From Thamnaconus septentrionalis (Eukaryota > Chordata > Actinopteri > Tetraodontiformes > Monacanthidae): 64,000 nucleotides of DNA. The notes beneath the pieces are model-generated. The model did no database searches. It saw nothing but the letters and a program-made list of their open reading frames with translations, and was not told where the DNA came from. The number at the start of each line of letters is the position of its first letter. Positions within the stretch are counted from its first letter, which is position 1. The DNA lies in contig CM020501.1 of NCBI GenBank assembly GCA_009823395.1, forward strand, positions 15,526,361 to 15,590,360, written 5' to 3'. Below are positions 36,401-48,334 of this stretch, piece after piece. The position numbers and the translations under genes were made by a program.

Positions 36401-37594
36401 TATTTTTTTTCCCCTTGATGCTTTGAGATCAGATCCAAGATCACGCAAACAATAGCACAGGATGAGGAATGAGAAGTTGTGTTTGCCGTGTCCAGGGCGT
36501 GGCGGGCGGCGTCCTCAGGGGAGCCGGAAAACAGCTGGTCGGTGCTCTGTGCAACCTGGTGGGCCACTACTTCATCGGCTTCCCCATCGGCGTGTCCCTG
36601 ATGTTCGCAGCAAAAATGGGCATCATGGGTAAGCGGAAGCCATTTCCGTAACACTTCCCTCGATTGGAAACTTTGTCTGCTTCTCAAACGGCGTTTTGAG
36701 GAGTTAACGTTCCTTCTCTCTGTGAAAGGACTTTGGACTGGACTCACCATCTGCGTGCTGATGCAGTCGATCTTCTTCCTCCTATACCTGGCCAAACTCG
36801 ACTGGAAGAAGGCGGCCGATGACGTATGTATCCCAGTGCCCAGGCAGAATTGCCCCGTTTCTTTCTCTGTGAGATGCACCTGGTTTTAAATTCTGCTCGT
36901 CCCGTGCGCTTCCAATGTCGCAGGCTATGATCAGAGCAGGAGTCAAAACCAAAGAAGAAACCAAAATGACCAGGATGAAGAGTGCAGGTAACTTCAAGAC
37001 CCCTCATTACATCCATTATTTACACTCAGTCTGAAGTAGTCTTGCGTGATTAATGATTTTAAAAAGAATCAAACTACTACTAACACAGCATTCAGACCTT
37101 CTACAATTTTTGGAGTGACTAACAAGAAAGAGGCCGTGAGGCAGGCTCAGGTGTGCAGGTGTTGTCAATAAGCAGGGTGAGGAATCGGTGTCCTTTGTGA
37201 CATCACACAGGGCTGCTTTCAACAACTGTCTGTTTTTGCACACATTTTCAGAAAAGCAAAAACAAGTAAAAGATGGACAGACTTGAGGCAAATGCCTCAT
37301 TGTTTGTCACCCAAGTGTGACCAAAGGTTCTTTTCCAAACTTCCAGACTCGCATCAGAACCATGGCCAAGTTGCTGCACCGTCGCCGGATGAGGAGGGAA
37401 ACATCTACGAGGAGCCCAACGTTGACCAAGAATCATATATTTCAGAGATAAAGAAAGATAAAACCTCCCCAGTGGGGAAAGTACTGACGCTCAGGCAGCT
37501 GCTGTTACGACGAGGCCTGGCCTTGCTGGTGATGGTCCTCATCCTGGCAGTAGGAATCGTGGTCAGTGAGCTCCTGGTGAGGTATCTGAAATGA
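30435..37594 (+). CDS. slc47a1: Multidrug and toxin extrusion protein (MATE, SLC47A family), 16 exons, 595 aa
   Basis: By family this is a plasma-membrane H+/organic-cation antiporter. Exons: 30435-30641, 31158-31259, 31363-31431, 31634-31782, 33636-33678, 33798-33842, 33939-34036, 34596-34693, 35027-35208, 35321-35429, 35542-35617, 36325-36394, 36496-36628, 36729-36823, 36924-36987, 37347-37594. Phases match throughout (1788 nt). Family motifs: [18 protein letters not shown] (about 86-103), [13 protein letters not shown] (193-205), [26 protein letters not shown]. Glu297, Glu302 and Glu324 have the same spacing as human MATE1 Glu273, Glu278 and Glu300. The fourth functional glutamate (human Glu389) is Asp413 here. 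A thirteenth C-terminal membrane segment ([16 protein letters not shown]) is present. The chosen ATG has A at -3 and G at +4; a second in-frame ATG follows five codons later. The exon 8 donor (GTCTGT) is weak. Slc47a1 and slc47a2 cannot be separated here, so the symbol is tentative. Confidence 0.88.
31783..33635 (+). other. slc47a intron 4, nothing distinct
   Basis: A 1.85-kb intron, the longest in the gene. It holds a short GGTGGCGCAGTGGTTAACAC stretch at 33072-33092 that resembles the head of a tRNA-derived or LINE-linked fish repeat, but the rest is unrecognised. Confidence 0.5.
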
Positions 37595-38775
37595 GCTGGA
37601 GATGTTGTCGAACTGCCAGTCGGCTTATCTATGTCAGAAGTTTGTCATTTAGTTTTGAAAAAATCCACATTTGGCTCCATCACCAAGCACTGACTCGCTG
37701 AAGACCCTTTCTGATGTTTTTATAACCTGGTCGTGACTTTCCAAATAGCCACAATTCACTATGAATGTCAAAGGTCCCATATTAAAGCAACTGTCAGATC
37801 AGTGTTTTTCATCCCGACTCCAGTGGAGCTGTTTTGCATTGGGAAAAACAAAATACAAAAACACTATATTTAACCCTACCTTGCTTGTTTGTAGCCTCCT
37901 GCTGAAACCAATGCCTTGTTGGACAGTCTGTAGGTTTAGAAATGGACAAAAGCAAGGTGGCAGCAAGGTGGTCTCGGAGCAGCAGGGAATCAACACCAGG
38001 CTGGTGGCTGGGAAAGAAATCAGTCAAGATCTGTGACCTTTGTGACATCGCAAAGGGTTGAATTTTAGAATTGCAAACTTTCTAAAAGAAAAAAAAAAGG
38101 TGGAGAAAGTTAAAGAAGCAAAAGAAAGATTTTCATGAATACCAGGGAGTCCATTGAAAGGCACTGAAAGACATGTGTTAGTTAGGAAACATTTTGAAGT
38201 GGATTTTAAACAATATGTCACATTTAAATTGAATTTGGTGACCGCTGGCAGGTGTTGAAAACCACCAACCTGGAATTTGAAGTAAGCATTGTTTGTTTGT
38301 TAGCATCTGATGGATGGAAAGCAAAGTATCCAAGATAGTAGAGGAACATTTTAAGATGTTTACATGCTGTGCCTTGGAGACAATAATGTATATAGATGAG
38401 GATGAGGAACCTGTGAGTTGAGTTTTATTTAAAGGTTTTTAATTTAATTTAAAGGCAGTAGGAAAGGTAAATGATCACAGCTGGGCTTGTTTTAATAGTC
38501 CACTGTTTTGTTATTGTCTTTGCTTTTGATTTTTTTTTTTTGTTGGATGAAAATATGAGCGATCATCTAGATGTGTTAATGTATGCCGCACATTGTTTTC
38601 CAACTTGATGCACTTAGAACACATTTTATTCTCTATTTGTTGTCCTCCTCTGCTTTTTTATGACATTCTCCTTTAATGCTATTTTTATAGATTCAAAATG
38701 TTAGATGAAACAAAAAACAGATGTAAAATTCAAATGCTGCATAACTTAAATAAAAGTCACTACGATAACGAGTAC
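37595..38775 (+). other. Probable slc47a 3' UTR with polyadenylation signal
   Basis: Non-coding sequence following the stop. AATAAA at 38749-38754 is a good polyadenylation hexamer; an ATTAAA lies much closer, at about 37780. No coding exon was seen. Confidence 0.45.
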
Positions 38776-40470
38776 TCTCATTGTTGCCATTAATATTGTC
38801 AAATGATGTGGCTTGTGTGCGGTAGTATTCACCAAGACGTGCTGCAGCTGCGTCTCTATTGCCTCCCAATGCATTTACTCTGCGCTCGGCTCCCCTCTGC
38901 TTTTCAGCGAGACGCAAGTTTTTCTAGCCGTTCTCTGCCTGTCTGTGAACTTAGTGATCACGTCTCACTACTTATGTCTTTAATGCCAGTGCTTGCCTGC
39001 ATAGGTACCTGTTCGAGCTTGTGTTGAGCTTTGACAAAAAAAAGAAAGAAAAAACACATTGTAAGTAACTTTTCTGTGTGAACATTTCTATGTTTTTTTG
39101 TTTGTTTGTTTGTTTTTTATTAACCGGACACGGAACTTGCCTGTGAACGCGCAGGTCTTTTTCTTCTTCTTTTTTCCCCCCTCAAATTGGAATATTATTC
39201 CTCACTATGGCCAGTAGATGGCAATATTGAGAAAAAAGTGGGAGTACTACCTTACGTAAAAAGTGAAAATTTGGCCTAATTTGTTGAACCTTTTTGATTT
39301 TCCCTGAAAACAGAAACAATGACCCAAGCCAAAGATCAAGATCAATGTTGAATTTACTATCAGTGATATGAATGTCACAATTATAAGAAATATTAGATTC
39401 TTTATATCATATCATGAGTACTAATTGTTATCTGTCAGTTGCTTTCAAGGAATCATGTAACACGATCAGTGTTAGAAATGAAAAATAATGATCCTTTACA
39501 TCTTTTGCTTGCTCCACTTTTAAGAAAGTTAAAAAAAAAAAAGTAAGAATTATGCACTATTCTACAAGTCAGCCCTTTGTCATCTCACAATGGGCACGTG
39601 TGTTAAGGATTACCATAGCTCTGTTCTGTCATATACTTCTAATCTCTCCCAGATTAGTGACACCATCCCCGGCCAGTTGTCTATTCCTGCCTGGGAGACT
39701 GTGGAATTTCCATCAAAGCCTGTGTTTTAGCAGGAAGCTAACACTAAGCATTTTATCAGGAGGCTGTAAACTAGGGTTGCCAACTCCTATAGTTTCAAAT
39801 ACGGGATATATAGAATTTTTGTAGACGGAGGACCAAAATACCGGACAAAGTGCATCCTGTATCAGTTCATTACGGGACAGGCCGTTCAGTTGCCAAATAC
39901 GTGACAATCCTGTATTTTATGGGATGGTTGGCAACTCTACTGTAAACCTAGGGCAAAATATGCAGTTTTCTGCTGATGTACGGAGTTATTTGGATCACGT
40001 GAGGCCGCTACATCGAAGTAAAGAAATACAAACATCTGAAAGTGACAATGAAATGTGACCTTTGGAAATGAGCTCAACATTTAACTTTCCACTTTAAGAT
40101 TTTGTTTTAAAGTCTACATGGTTGTTATTCCAACAAGAGTATTCAATTCCCTGATGCCAGAATTACAGTTTAACACAGCATCAGCTAAGCTGTCATGGAT
40201 ATGGTGTCACATGTCCGTTTGGCCACGTTGGTCATATCAAAGGGGCTTCTGTGAGTAACTTGACCAGGGATTCAAGAGTCTCCTCACATGACCTCAATGC
40301 ATTTTAGTGTAAGTGTGAGATGCCTTGCTGTAGATGACCCGGCCTGAGTCATCCTCCTCCTACTGCCCTGCTTTTCTGACCTTTGCTCCAGCACTCTCGC
40401 AGTTTGGGTATTTCTTTTGGGTGGGTGGGGGATTATTTTGGCCCATTTCTCTGTCTGCACACCGCACTAG
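38776..40470. other. Intergenic sequence and 5' flank of slc5a7-like copy 1
   Basis: It contains the hAT-type MITE at 39772-39939 and otherwise no recognised exon. It ends at an acceptor (CACTAG) 11 bases before the slc5a7-like ATG, so part is a 5' UTR intron. The upstream exon is not identified. Confidence 0.5.
39772..39939. mobile_element. Non-autonomous hAT-type MITE with perfect 8-bp TSD
   Basis: The 168-bp element has near-perfect terminal inverted repeats (TAGGGTTGCCAAC at left, GTTGGCAACTCTA at right, 12 of 13 matching). It is flanked by an exact 8-bp direct repeat CTGTAAAC (39764-39771 and 39940-39947). Eight-base target-site duplications and this end sequence are typical of hAT elements. 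There is no coding capacity. Confidence 0.88.
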
Positions 40471-40481
40471 GATTTACCAAC

Positions 40482-43400
40482 ATGGCTCTCAACATCCCCG
40501 GTGTGGTTATGATGGTGGTGTTCTACGTCCTGATTCTGGGGACGGGATTATGGGGTGCCAGGAAATCAAGGAAGGCCGAGAGGTCGAGCAGCGGAGACAG
40601 GACAGCGGTAGTTCTCCTTGGAGACAGGCGCATCGGCCTTCTAGTTGGGATTTTCACCATGACGGGTATGTTGGCTGGTGGGACTCAAGTAGAATTGCTT
40701 TTTGCTAACTGGAACTGCAACGACAGCATAATGACTGTCGTTGCAGTTCATTATGTGAAAGACAGTTTTTACATGTACAGTTCATTTTTTTTTCACAAAC
40801 AAATGTTATTTGCCGGCATCTTCAATTGTTTTTCATTTTTATCAGTGCAACAAAATAACAACCAAAACAAAAAAACAAAAAAAAGAACCAGAAATAGTTT
40901 CTTAGTTACCATAAACAGCGATTAAAAAAAAACAAAAAAAAAACATGCTTCTGTGAAACTTCTTTTTTTTTTTTAATGATTTGTTTATAGGATACAGTCA
41001 AATTAGGGTTTAAGAGTCCACGTCTGTATTGACATGACCACTTTCTACGTGCTCAAATATTTTCAGTCTTGCACAACACTCCCATGCCTCTGCAAAATAA
41101 AAGCAAAGTTTCAAGGTCCCTTTTTTGGGTGAGGACTTTTCCTCCTGTATTTGTGGAAAAGTACTGTGGACTGTAATCAAGGTAACTTTCCAAAACATCA
41201 ACAAGATCAGCAAGGACTGCAGCGTCTGAACAATTTAATCAGTCTCTCTCACATATTTTATCGACAAATAAAAATAATCTAGTTGCCCGTCCAAGGTACT
41301 GACAAACAGTGATTTAACCTCTCTATGTCAGCAAATTTTATTTCCTGTAAATACAGTTAAATATATATATATTAAAAATCTGTTGCAGTGGTACAACAAG
41401 AGGACAAGATGTGCAACAAAACTCCCTGTTGTAACTTTATTTGCTCAGGTTATTTCATGAAAACAAAGCGGGATCAGCAGCTGCAGTCAAATGAAGAGCA
41501 TTTTACATAATCAGAGGTCACTGTGGTGTTTTGTTAAATTTGAGTGACCTGGTTACGACTAATTTTCTTTTTGTGTTCTTTCATTAAAGGTCCTCCATAC
41601 CAAGCTGTATATTTTTCTTTTTTTTCTTTTCTTTTTTTAAACAAATGGATCGTCAATGGCCCCACAGATACAAATAGGAATGTTCAGGCACATTCAGGAA
41701 ATTATATTTCTACCCTTGCCAATTCAATTAAATTGAATCTGAAATAAAGGGTATATAGGTATATTTGCTGACTCTTTCCCATGTATTTCAACATATGTAT
41801 CAGCATAATTTAACATTCACATTACCCACATGCCGTCCAATTAAAGTCTGTGTGTGTGTGATTCTTCTGCAGCTACATGGGTCGGCGGTGGTTTCATCCT
41901 CGGCGTGGCTGAGGCTGTTTACACTCCAAGCCTGGGCTTGGTTTGGGCTCTTATGCCTCTACAGTACTCCGTATCCTTCATAATTGGTAAGCCATGTCTC
42001 GGAGTACACACCTTCCTAAAACAGCCAAGACTGGTGTGGTGGAGATAAATGATGCACCTATTTATGTTTCCTTATTAAGTGGTGTCAGTGACGCCAGTTG
42101 ATAAATATACAAATTTGGAAAGAAAGTGGGTTGTTGGCCAATGAGTTCAAAAATCTACAGCTACTCTCCAGGATTGCATGCTTTCCCTTAGAGTGATATC
42201 CTATGGTGCTTATGGTCTTTGTCAGGTGGACTTTTCTTCGCCAAGCCAATGAGGGACAATAAATACATCACAATGATGGACCCATTCCAAATTAAGTATG
42301 GCAATGTGCTGAGTGGCGCTCTCGTGCTGCCCTCTCTGCTGGGCGACATTCTGTGGGTCTCCTGTACTCTTCTGGGTTTAGGTGAACACACATACACAGA
42401 TGCATGCGTCCGTGAATGCAATCAAACCATCACCCGTGGTATTATCATTTTTATTTTATTTATTTGTTTATTTATTATTTATTTATTTTTACTCTAACAG
42501 GGGCGACTATGAGTGTGATTCTGCATTTGCCCTTCGCCTACTCTGTTTGGATCTCTGCAGCAGTTGCCATCGTCTACACTTTGTTTGGAGGCCTGTATGC
42601 AGTGGCCTACACTGACGTCCTCCAGCTACTGCTGACCTTTGTGTGCTTGGTGAGTTACAAGAAAATCCAAGCTTTTACGGCTTTGATGGTGATTTATGAT
42701 GACCCCTCTCCTCCTCTTTTTTTTTTTTTTTTTTTTGCAGTGGTTGTGTATCCCTTTTGTGCTAAACAGCTCTGCAACAGTAGACATCACAAAGACTGCC
42801 TTCAACCACACATTCCAAGAACCCTGGATCGGGACGCTGGACCAGGGCAACATGTGGAAGTGGACTGATGACTTCTTGATGATTGTGAGTTGAGTGTTCA
42901 TATTAATATTACAATATTACTTTGTCAGGCCATCCACTTACATTTGAATCTTTTTTTTTTTTTTTTTTTTTTTTCACCACCATTGGGGTCAATAGACAGT
43001 TATTATGTTTTTACACATAAATGACTGATGAGTCAGTTCTTTACAGACTACACTAAACAAGAGTTAACTTCAGAGAGATAACAATAAGGACCATACAATG
43101 TTTATGTCCTAATACAAATGTGATCAAAGTTTGAATAAGGGTTCATTTGAAATCAAGGTTACTCTTCTCGTCCTCTTGGAGGAATTGTTAATAAGAGTGA
43201 GGAATATTTTGCCATCGTTCGTTATCATATGTATTTCTCCTCCTGGCCCCCCCCTTTAGGGTCTTGGTAGTGTCTCATTCCAAAGCTTCCACCAGAGGAC
43301 GCTGTCAGCCTCCTCATCTAGAACTGCCCAGTTGACCTGTTATGCTGCTGCTTTCGTCATTGCCATACTAGGAATCCCCTGTGCTTTGGTTGGGGCTGTC

Positions 43401-44585
43401 GGTGCTTCCACAGGTTGGTTATAAGGGATTATTCAAAATTTAATCCCTAATGTCATTTGAGTAGGTACATTCCCTTTAATTGTTAGTGTGTGCCCTACAT
43501 TTAAGGCAACTGCTTCAGTGTTGTTGTGTTTGGATGCAATGTAGAGTCAAGTCAAAAACCAAAAAGATGTTCAGTGTTTTCTTTGAACATCTTTTTAGTG
43601 TAAACTCTGGATTAAAATATGTTCAAATCCGATCCAAACCTGCTAACACTGGGGGACAGTGGGGGTTGCGAAATGTTAGAAATCTTACTCGACATTCTTT
43701 TGCTCAGACTGGAACCAAACGCAGTATGGCCTGCCATCTCCACAAATGCGAGGAGAGCACACTTTCATCATGCCACTAGTTCTCGAGAACCTCGCCCCTC
43801 CCTACGTCTCAATCATTGGGATCGGGGCTGTGGCAGCTGCTGTCATGTCATCGACAGACTCTAGCCTGCTTTCTGCAACTTCTGTTTTTTCCTCAAACAT
43901 CTACAAGAACATCTTGCGGAAACAGGTGAGGAGATGACCTGTCATCCATTTGGTCATTTTGGAATAAGCCACATACATATGTAAAAATGATTTTTCTTTC
44001 ATTGACTTTCCCATTTGTCAGGCCTCTAACCGTGAAATGCAGTGGGTTATTTGTGTCACTGTGGTGGTGGTCGGGCTCGTTGGGACTGTCATTACGTTCT
44101 ACACCAACAGCACCCTCCTCCTTTGGCTCCTGGGAGCAGACATCTCATACTCTCTGATATTCCCCCACCTGGTCGCTGTGCTCTTCTTCAAAGCGGTAAA
44201 TGGCTATGGTGCCATGTTGGGTTACATCTTTGGAGTGACTTTAAGGATTTTGTTGGGAGAAAATACAATAGGGCTGTCTGCCGTTCTTCATCTCCCTGGT
44301 TGCACATTGGAAGATGACATTTACGTGCAAAAGGCCCCCATCAGGACCGTCACCATGCTCTGCACTTTGATAATAATTTGCGTTTTCTCCTGGCTGGCTG
44401 CCTTTATGTTTAAGCACGGCTTGTTAAAGGAGAGTTGGGATATTTTCAAAGTTAAACATAGTGAAAATACATTCTCGGAAAATGTCGCAACACAAAATTT
44501 TAGAGACGGTCAAAGTGACGCAGAGTGTCATGAGAATGGGCACAGTGTCGCCCTGCAGCCTATGATACAAGCAGCTGACACGTAA
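40482..44585 (+). CDS. High-affinity choline transporter-like (SLC5A7-like), copy 1, 8 exons, 560 aa
   Basis: Sodium/solute symporter of family SLC5, closest to SLC5A7 (CHT1), which imports choline into cholinergic terminals. Coding exons: 40482-40665, 41873-41986, 42226-42381, 42501-42649, 42741-42884, 43260-43413, 43708-43925, 44022-44585; phases consistent, 1683 nt. Diagnostic motifs: GRKSRK-type first loop, TATWVGGG (61-68), GLFFAKPMR (101-109), [47 protein letters not shown]. Human CHT1 choline-site aromatics Trp62, Tyr91 and Trp141 align with Trp64, Tyr93 and Trp143, but human Trp254 is Phe256 here. The C-terminal tail is short and lacks the human LVKNENI segment. The ATG context (AACATGG) is good; an acceptor 11 bases upstream implies a 5' UTR intron. 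Divergence from CHT1 makes choline as substrate an inference. It is a tandem paralogue of the gene at 60707. Confidence 0.85.
40666..41872 (+). other. Intron 1 of slc5a7-like copy 1
   Basis: AT-rich intron with several A and T runs. No exon or named repeat was recognised. Confidence 0.75.
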
Positions 44586-44651
44586 CCTTTTTAAAAAAAA
44601 AAAAAAAAAAAACAACTGTAAAATTGTGTTTTTGTATCACTTTTTCACTTG

Positions 44652-44657
44652 AATAAA
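44652..44657 (+). terminator. Polyadenylation signal of slc5a7-like copy 1
   Basis: AATAAA 67 bases after the stop codon, following an A run at 44592-44611. It is the only canonical hexamer close by. Confidence 0.65.
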
Positions 44658-44920
44658 CACACATGTGAATATCTGACTTTACATCTCTGGCCATTCAACA
44701 TTATAAAACTATTATGAAAACTGTTTTGTTACACATCAAATATGTTTGTGATACCAGTGACTTCTTTGTTAGAGGTTTATTTTTCTGGGCAAATCAAAGC
44801 TGTCATTTTGATTTTGACGTGTAATTTGTAGAACAATGACGTAGTTTGTCCTGGTGTTGTTCCCGTTGAGCTAGAGCGAGCAGATAGGTTGTACGGCATT
44901 TACAATGACTCATAGTTTAC

Positions 44921-45801
44921 CAGTAGGGGGGCAGTCAGGGCCAGCTAGGGCTAACCATACTTAGGAAAGTACATTTTCCCACAAATATGAAACTAAAGTT
45001 ATTCTCCATAGAGTGTTCTTTTCACATCATATAATATCCACTTGGTTGGGCTTCTTCCATTGTCGTATATTAAGGTAGAGTTCTTATCCAATCATATTTC
45101 AGCTAGCTTGTGTTACAAGGTTCAGTGAAATCTGCCTGAAACCAGCGGAACCGACATAGCAGGCTCCTGTCCGCCATAAGTTAACGGACTCGGTCAGTTA
45201 TAGTCAATCAGATCTAAAGTCTGCGATGCAGAGGCTAGCTAGCTGGCTAAACACTGAACTTCCCACGTAAGCGTCCTGTGATTGGATAAGCCCAGAGAAC
45301 CTCCAAGTCTTTACTCGACCCGGAGATCCATTTGCCACCACGACAAACCCACGATGGCTGAAGGAGAATATGAAGATTTAGTTGCCGAATCATCTGAAAT
45401 TTATCTTGTAAAACAGAGTGGCGCATTAGCACAGCAGCTGCGCCAACATGTGCAATTGTTTAACAATTTAATAGTTCAATAGTGTGTTTCGGTGTCGTCT
45501 CGTTGGTCTCTCATACGAATCGACCACAATGCGCAGTTCTTTGGCCAAGTTTGGACAGGTTGAGTTACTGACAGTATCAGTGGCCTTAGTTACTTAGTCT
45601 TAATTGTGATTTAAATGCTCCGGAAATTAAGTGTTGCTTGATTAGGTCACCTACATGAAGGTGATGCACTGTCTCAGTGTAATTCTGTATGGATTCTCGA
45701 GCCTTAATGTCATATTGAGGGTATCATGAGGCGTATTCATTTAGGGCGGACTAAATTGACGTCACTGATGGCCTGGACGTGAAATGCACAGCCCGCCCCT
45801 G
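44921..45801. mobile_element. hAT-like non-autonomous element, copy A
   Basis: Ends CAGTAGGGGGGCAG (left) and GCCCGCCCCTG (right) form imperfect inverted repeats. The flanking 8-mers TAGTTTAC (44913-44920) and TCGTTTAC (45802-45809) match at 7 of 8, as expected of an aged hAT target-site duplication. The body is shared with the element at 47436-50993. A short open frame near 45354 is not preserved between copies and no transposase domain is visible. Confidence 0.75.
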
Positions 45802-47427
45802 TCGTTTACTGACGTGGCACCGGCGAAGGGGAAGCTCTGTGAATAAACCGGTCATGTCCGCTTTCCCCGTTTCACTTTAGCTGTCATCATGTGTCACACA
45901 TATTTTTTAACTGCAACTACTCTTACACTCGTCACGGCCACTCTGCAATACCTCCCCTGTTATTCAGATGTAAGTCCAGAATCACTTGATTATTTTTAAA
46001 TGTCCAGCAAAATGGTCATGTTATCCCCCTCGTGTCTGTTTATCGCAATACCAACTGACTCGTTGTTTGAATTTGTTTGAAAGACAATAATTTGAAGCAA
46101 TACTTCTTAGATTAGATTTGTGCATTTTAATGTGATGGCGGTAAAATAAATAAATAAATGAATACAAATCATGAAACAGGCAGGCTCCATTGAGTTTGAA
46201 CTCGCACCTAAACAGACATGGATACTGCAGTTGTGCAATCACATCAGTCCTCCTCATCAATCAGGCCTGCAAGCTAAATTCACTCTTCCATAAGTGTAAC
46301 GTACACCTTGAAAGGCTGCTCATGTTGTGCAACTGGTGATGAGCTACCTTTGATTCACATTTTTCATTGGACAACATGTTGCTTTAAATGAGAAGCATAC
46401 ACCTGCCCCCGAAACCGCCCCATGCCCATACACACACACACACCCCGCGCTTAGGTGAATAAGCTGCTAAGACAAGTTAAGGTATTTGGTGACATGTCTG
46501 GCATTGACCTTTAGTTAGCATGATGTTGTCACCATCTGCTAATGGCACAGATGGATTGGGTGCTGCAGATCCTAAAAAGGCTGCTGGCTTGATATGTGGG
46601 TCAAGCTATTTTCAAACAGGAAGACTCAGTCTTGTGTTGTAAATTTCAATACAAATTCCTGACAGGCACATCGTCACGACAAGACTAACGCTGGGAGGTT
46701 TCCAACACCAGACCCTTTAGTGGTGGAGGGCACCAGCAGTCACCTGAGGATTTAAAGACTATATCTATGTGTTGTGAGATGCAGTGGAAAAATCCAGTTT
46801 TACTTTGGTTCACGTGCTTTAACTCAAAAGATGATTCTTATCAACAAAAAATGTGACTCGACTTGCCCAAGATAAAAAAAAAAAAAAAAAAAAAGACTTG
46901 GGCATACTTAAGATTTGGATCTAAGGATCTGATTCAAATTGCTGACATATAAATCCACTGAAACAACTCCTCATAAAACAAAAACACGCCCAACTTTAAA
47001 CAAAAGGTGAGCTATTTTTCACCTATTCTTCTAGGTTTTACAAAATGCAAATATTCTTGAACAACTAAACTGATTTATCTTTTGGTTGGAATATTATTTT
47101 CTTACTGCGATGAACTGGCGACTTGTCCAGGGTGTCACCCTGCCTTCGCCCTAAGACAGCTGGGATAGGCTCCAGCAGACCCCTGTGACCCTGAATAGGA
47201 ATAAGCGGGTATAGAAGATGAATGAATGATATTATTTTCTTATTTTATTTTTAATTGCTCTTTTTATTGCATTTTAAAAAATGCAGAAAAAACAACAGTG
47301 TGAAATTATTCCACCTGATTGCAGACTGGCTTCTGCCTTCAGAGGTGCTGCCTAGAGGTACAGATTGACAGGATCTCTGTGTCAAGTGTCCTGCTTAAAA
47401 TCTGGACTGCCCACTTTGTGTCAGTCC
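45802..47427. other. Non-coding stretch between hAT-like elements
   Basis: No gene seen. It contains an A run at 46869-46893 and a retroposon tail at 47104-47229. Confidence 0.55.
47104..47229 (+). mobile_element. Teleost LINE/SINE 3' tail
   Basis: It carries the CAGCTGGGATAGGCTCCAGC core preceded by CTGGCGACTTGTCCAGGGTG and ends in a short GAAT/TGAA tandem tail. This arrangement is very common at the 3' ends of fish L2-like LINEs and derived SINEs. Family assignment is from recall. A second copy lies at 49104-49239. Confidence 0.7.
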
Positions 47428-47930
47428 GTCTCAGGCAGTGGTGGGCCGCCAGGCCAGCTAGGCCCTCTCTCCTAGCCTAAACATACTTAGAAAAGTACAT
47501 TTTCTCGTAAATATGATAATAAAGTTATTTCCCATGGTCTGTTCTTTTCACGTTGTATAATATCCACTTGGTTGCGTCAACTTTTCATCCAATCATATTT
47601 CAGCTAGCTTGTGTTGTCAGGCTCTAAGAAATCTGAAATCCTGTTCGTTGTAAGTGGGCAGACCTTGGAAAGTTGCAATCGCCAATCAGATCTCCCGCAA
47701 TATCAAGATCATCTAGCTGGTTTTTACGCCAATCTTCACACAAACATTTCCTGTGAATAGGTAAGCCCTGACAACCTAACAGACTACACGCAACCTACAG
47801 ATCCGGTTTCTATCATGACAAACCCACGGTGGCTGACGGACAAGACAAAGATTTAGTTGCCAAATCATCTGCAATTCATCGTGTAAGTAATGTGCAGATT
47901 GTTTAATAACTTAAGGATGAAGTTGTTTGG

Positions 47931-48249
47931 GTAACACTTTATAATAAGTACACACTTTTAAGCATTATTTAAGCATTAATAAAGACTGAAAGCTTCATTT
48001 ATAAATCATGTTTCTGACATGAATACTCATTAGTATGTAGTTTATAAACACAGTAATGTAATCTATTGGGAAATAAATGTGTTTTTTATGAAACATCTAC
48101 TAACACATTCATTAAGCATGCTATAGATGAACTTATTAATGAAAAAAAGATTTATAACAGTGTTTAGAACTAATAACTCTATAACTACATACTAATTAGT
48201 ATTTATTAATGCTAATGCTTAACAGTGTGTACTTATTATAAAGTGTTAC
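47931..48249. mobile_element. MITE with about 26-bp perfect terminal inverted repeats
   Basis: Starts GTAACACTTTATAATAAGTA and ends with its exact reverse complement; the match continues for about 26 bases. It is 319 bp with no coding capacity, and it interrupts hAT-like sequence that is continuous in copies A and C at this point. The class is uncertain; no clean target-site duplication was identified. Confidence 0.85.
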
Positions 48250-48334
48250 TGTTTTTTGTTTCCTTATCGTCTCGTTGGTCGCTCATACGAATCTGTGACA
48301 ATGTGCAGTTTATTGGACCTGAAGACCAAGAGAC

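Noticed and set aside
36208..36879. 223-residue open frame on the - strand
   Set aside because: Antisense to slc47a exons and introns; no domain seen.
45282..45482. Short frame MAEGEYEDLVAESS, with related sequence in the two other hAT-like copies
   Set aside because: The start codon and frame are not kept between copies and no transposase domain is visible, so it is shared repeat sequence rather than a gene.
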